Origin: Hyphomicrobiales bacterium
GTDB taxonomy: Bacteria > Pseudomonadota > Alphaproteobacteria > Rhizobiales > Aestuariivirgaceae
Reading direction: 5' to 3'
Length of the DNA stretch: 6,285 nucleotides
Assembly (NCBI GenBank): GCA_025362535.1
Contig: JANYGE010000414.1
Coordinates: forward strand, 1 to 6,285
Made by a program: the position numbers and the translations under genes. This document shows, one piece after another, positions 4,799-6,285 of the stretch. The stretch's first letter is position 1. Every line of letters starts with the position of its first letter. The notes beneath the pieces were generated by a model that was given only the letters and a program-made list of their open reading frames with translations, made no database searches and had not been told where the DNA came from.

Positions 4799-5710
4799 TT
4801 ACACCCGCTTTAGCGCTTCGCCATCTAACAGTTTTGTAAGATTCGACTTGCGGTTAAAATTTACAGCGATCAACTTGCGCAGTCTGTTTAAAATTTTATT
4901 TATTTTTATGTCATTGTGCTTTGCGCAAAATAAAAACTTCGCCATGTCAAAAAACCAAACCAGTTGCTGAGTAAACTCGCTTCTGGGCCGATCACCATTG
5001 GCATAGATTGCATCATAGCTTCGCAGCATATTTGCAAAGGGTTCTTTAACCCCAAATCTTTCAAGCAGCTTGTGCATGGCTTCAACTGTGTCGTGGCCAC
5101 TGGCCGTGGCCTTGCTCGCCAGAACTTGCCCTATGGGTCTCGTATGAAAAACCTTGATCGCATCGATGATTGCGGCTTTGCGGAAATTATCATCTTGCAA
5201 TCTGCACCAAATCACATCCATGCCCCACAATGTCATGTTGTCTTCAAAGCTCGGCAATGCTGCTTTCAGAACATCGTTTCGCAGACATGGCACCATGGTT
5301 TCAATCATTGTCACATAACGGAGTGTAAAACACGGAGCATTCATGGTCAGCAAAAAGCTGAAATATGACTCCCAACTCAAAGAGGGCTGGGCCACGGCCA
5401 GATCATACTCCGACATAAAATCAAAAAGCCTGTTGATATCGCCCTGGCTGGTCAGAATGTCATCATCAGGCAGCCAGACATATTCATACGTGGCGAGCAG
5501 GTCATCGAAGCTGGCAATGGTTTTATAAAGCCCATCAAATTTGCCACCTTTGATCCTGATCACCTCCTCATCAACAAGAGCTTGATAAGGCTCATCATCA
5601 TAGAGTGACACAATCAAATCCCAATTGCGTGGTTCGGATGCGGCTAGCCAGTTTGCATGCAAAGTGTTTTTTCCGGCCCGCACGATGACGAGATTTTTTC
5701 TGGTCATCAT
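4799..5710 (-). CDS. DUF707 family protein, glycosyltransferase-like
   Basis: A 303-residue protein matching the DUF707 pattern. It has NLVIVRAGKNTLH at 6-18, RNWDLIVSLYDD at 28-39, KGGKFDGLYK at 54-63, VWLPDDDI at 78-85, Glu138 in the MIET segment, WGMDVIW at 162-168, Asp183 in AIIDAI and HTRP at 189-192. The DDD at 82-84 sits where GT-A glycosyltransferases carry the metal-binding DxD, and a nucleotide-sugar-dependent transferase is the likely activity, although the family is formally uncharacterised. No signal peptide or membrane segment is evident; the last 100 residues are helical and basic, perhaps membrane-peripheral. The first ATG overlaps the glf stop by 4 bases (ATGA), with a second ATG directly after it. 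The ribosome site is weak, so translation is probably coupled to glf. That context makes a galactofuranosyltransferase role plausible. No clear terminator follows. Confidence 0.85.
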   Translation of the reverse strand: MMTRKNLVIVRAGKNTLHANWLAASEPRNWDLIVSLYDDEPYQALVDEEVIRIKGGKFDGLYKTIASFDDLLATYEYVWLPDDDILTSQGDINRLFDFMSEYDLAVAQPSLSWESYFSFLLTMNAPCFTLRYVTMIETMVPCLRNDVLKAALPSFEDNMTLWGMDVIWCRLQDDNFRKAAIIDAIKVFHTRPIGQVLASKATASGHDTVEAMHKLLERFGVKEPFANMLRSYDAIYANGDRPRSEFTQQLVWFFDMAKFLFCAKHNDIKINKILNRLRKLIAVNFNRKSNLTKLLDGEALKRV

Positions 5711-6285
5711 ATACTCGGGCGCGCGCCAGCAATTATGTCAGGCGCATCTTTCAGGGCCGCGGCAATGGCTTGGTGCATATCGAGATAGTGATAGGTTCCC
5801 AATCTGCCGCCGAAGAAAATATTGTCTTCGCTTCGGCTTAATTCTTTGTAGGTATTATAGAGCCGCTTATCTCGCTCCGTGGCCACGGGATAATAGGGCT
5901 CATCGGCCCTGCCCGCACTGCGCGGAAATTCTTTTGAGATAATGGTTTTTTCAGTCTGGTAATTTCGCTCAGGGTGCAAATGACGGTATTCAACACTGCG
6001 CGTGTAGGGCACCTCCTCATCGGCATAATGCATGATTGCAGTGCCTTGGAAATCTCCCGTGTTCTTAATTTCGAACTGGAAGTCGGTGGTGCGCCACTGC
6101 AACTCACCCGCTGCATAGTTAAAATAGCGATCAATGGGTCCGGTATAGACCACGGGTTTTCCTGCTGGAATTTTGTCGCGTATATCGAAATAATCAACCC
6201 CGAGATTCACATCGATATTTTTATAAGCGAGCATTTTTTCAAACACTTTCGTGTAACCGAGAAGCGGCAAGCCTTCAAAACTGTC
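5707..6285 (-). CDS. glf: UDP-galactopyranose mutase, C-terminal part (cut by window edge)
   Basis: UDP-galactopyranose mutase is a cytoplasmic FAD enzyme that converts UDP-galactopyranose to UDP-galactofuranose, the donor for galactofuranose in O-antigen, capsule and other glycans. The visible 192 residues begin in DSFEGLPLLGYTKVFEKML and run to the natural stop. They contain VVYTGPIDRYF (45-55), QGTAIMHYADEEVPYTR (80-96) with the substrate-binding Tyr-Thr-Arg, ISKEFPR, DEPYYPV (128-134) and the FAD-binding FGGRLGTYHYLDMHQAI (158-174). All match the C-terminal half of Glf. The frame is open to the edge, and the TTG at 6270 that could be taken as a start lies inside the conserved domain, so the true start is outside. 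About half the usual 370-390 residues are missing. The stop overlaps the following DUF707 gene. Confidence 0.94.
   Translation of the reverse strand, partial: DSFEGLPLLGYTKVFEKMLAYKNIDVNLGVDYFDIRDKIPAGKPVVYTGPIDRYFNYAAGELQWRTTDFQFEIKNTGDFQGTAIMHYADEEVPYTRSVEYRHLHPERNYQTEKTIISKEFPRSAGRADEPYYPVATERDKRLYNTYKELSRSEDNIFFGGRLGTYHYLDMHQAIAAALKDAPDIIAGARPSI

Overview
The window looks like chromosomal DNA of an alphaproteobacterium, most likely of the order Hyphomicrobiales (Rhizobiales). The main reasons are the start of AtpB (ANDPIHQF, then FFTVTSHVIVT), an atpI-atpB order with overlapping genes, a conserved RmuC-type protein, and a small secreted His/Trp-rich protein of a kind common in that order. 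Base composition looks moderate rather than very GC-rich. This placement comes from remembered family sequences, not from a search. All protein genes except ohr lie on the minus strand. Read in transcription order, the window therefore runs from high to low coordinates.

Right end (4799-6285, minus): the C-terminal part of UDP-galactopyranose mutase (glf, cut by the window edge) overlaps by 4 bases a DUF707-type, glycosyltransferase-like gene. Together they suggest synthesis and possible transfer of galactofuranose in a surface-glycan locus. Downstream, a separate promoter with an 11-bp-spaced direct repeat drives a 78-residue exported protein rich in His and Trp (4459-4695). A strong hairpin at 4423-4448 lies between that gene and the convergent ohr gene.

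Middle (3588-4417): ohr (organic hydroperoxide reductase, plus strand) is divergent from rmuC. The roughly 400 bases between them contain no convincing gene but much inverted-repeat structure. On the minus strand it can fold into a long rod of about 167 nt followed by two mutually exclusive hairpins just before rmuC. This is the least explained part of the window. It may be a structured small RNA, or a regulatory leader of the rmuC operon. On the ohr side there are a 7-bp inverted repeat and a helically phased direct repeat.

Left half (1-3587, minus): rmuC, a VanW-domain gene and a HAD-superfamily hydrolase are packed end to end (TAAATG junction, then ATGA overlap) and form one probable operon. 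A 170-bp gap with a near-consensus sigma-70 promoter (TTGACA-17-TATCAA) follows. Then comes the start of the F0 ATP synthase operon, with atpI and the first part of atpB, coupled by a TAGTG overlap. No RNA polymerase, rRNA, tRNA, IS element or CRISPR array was seen.
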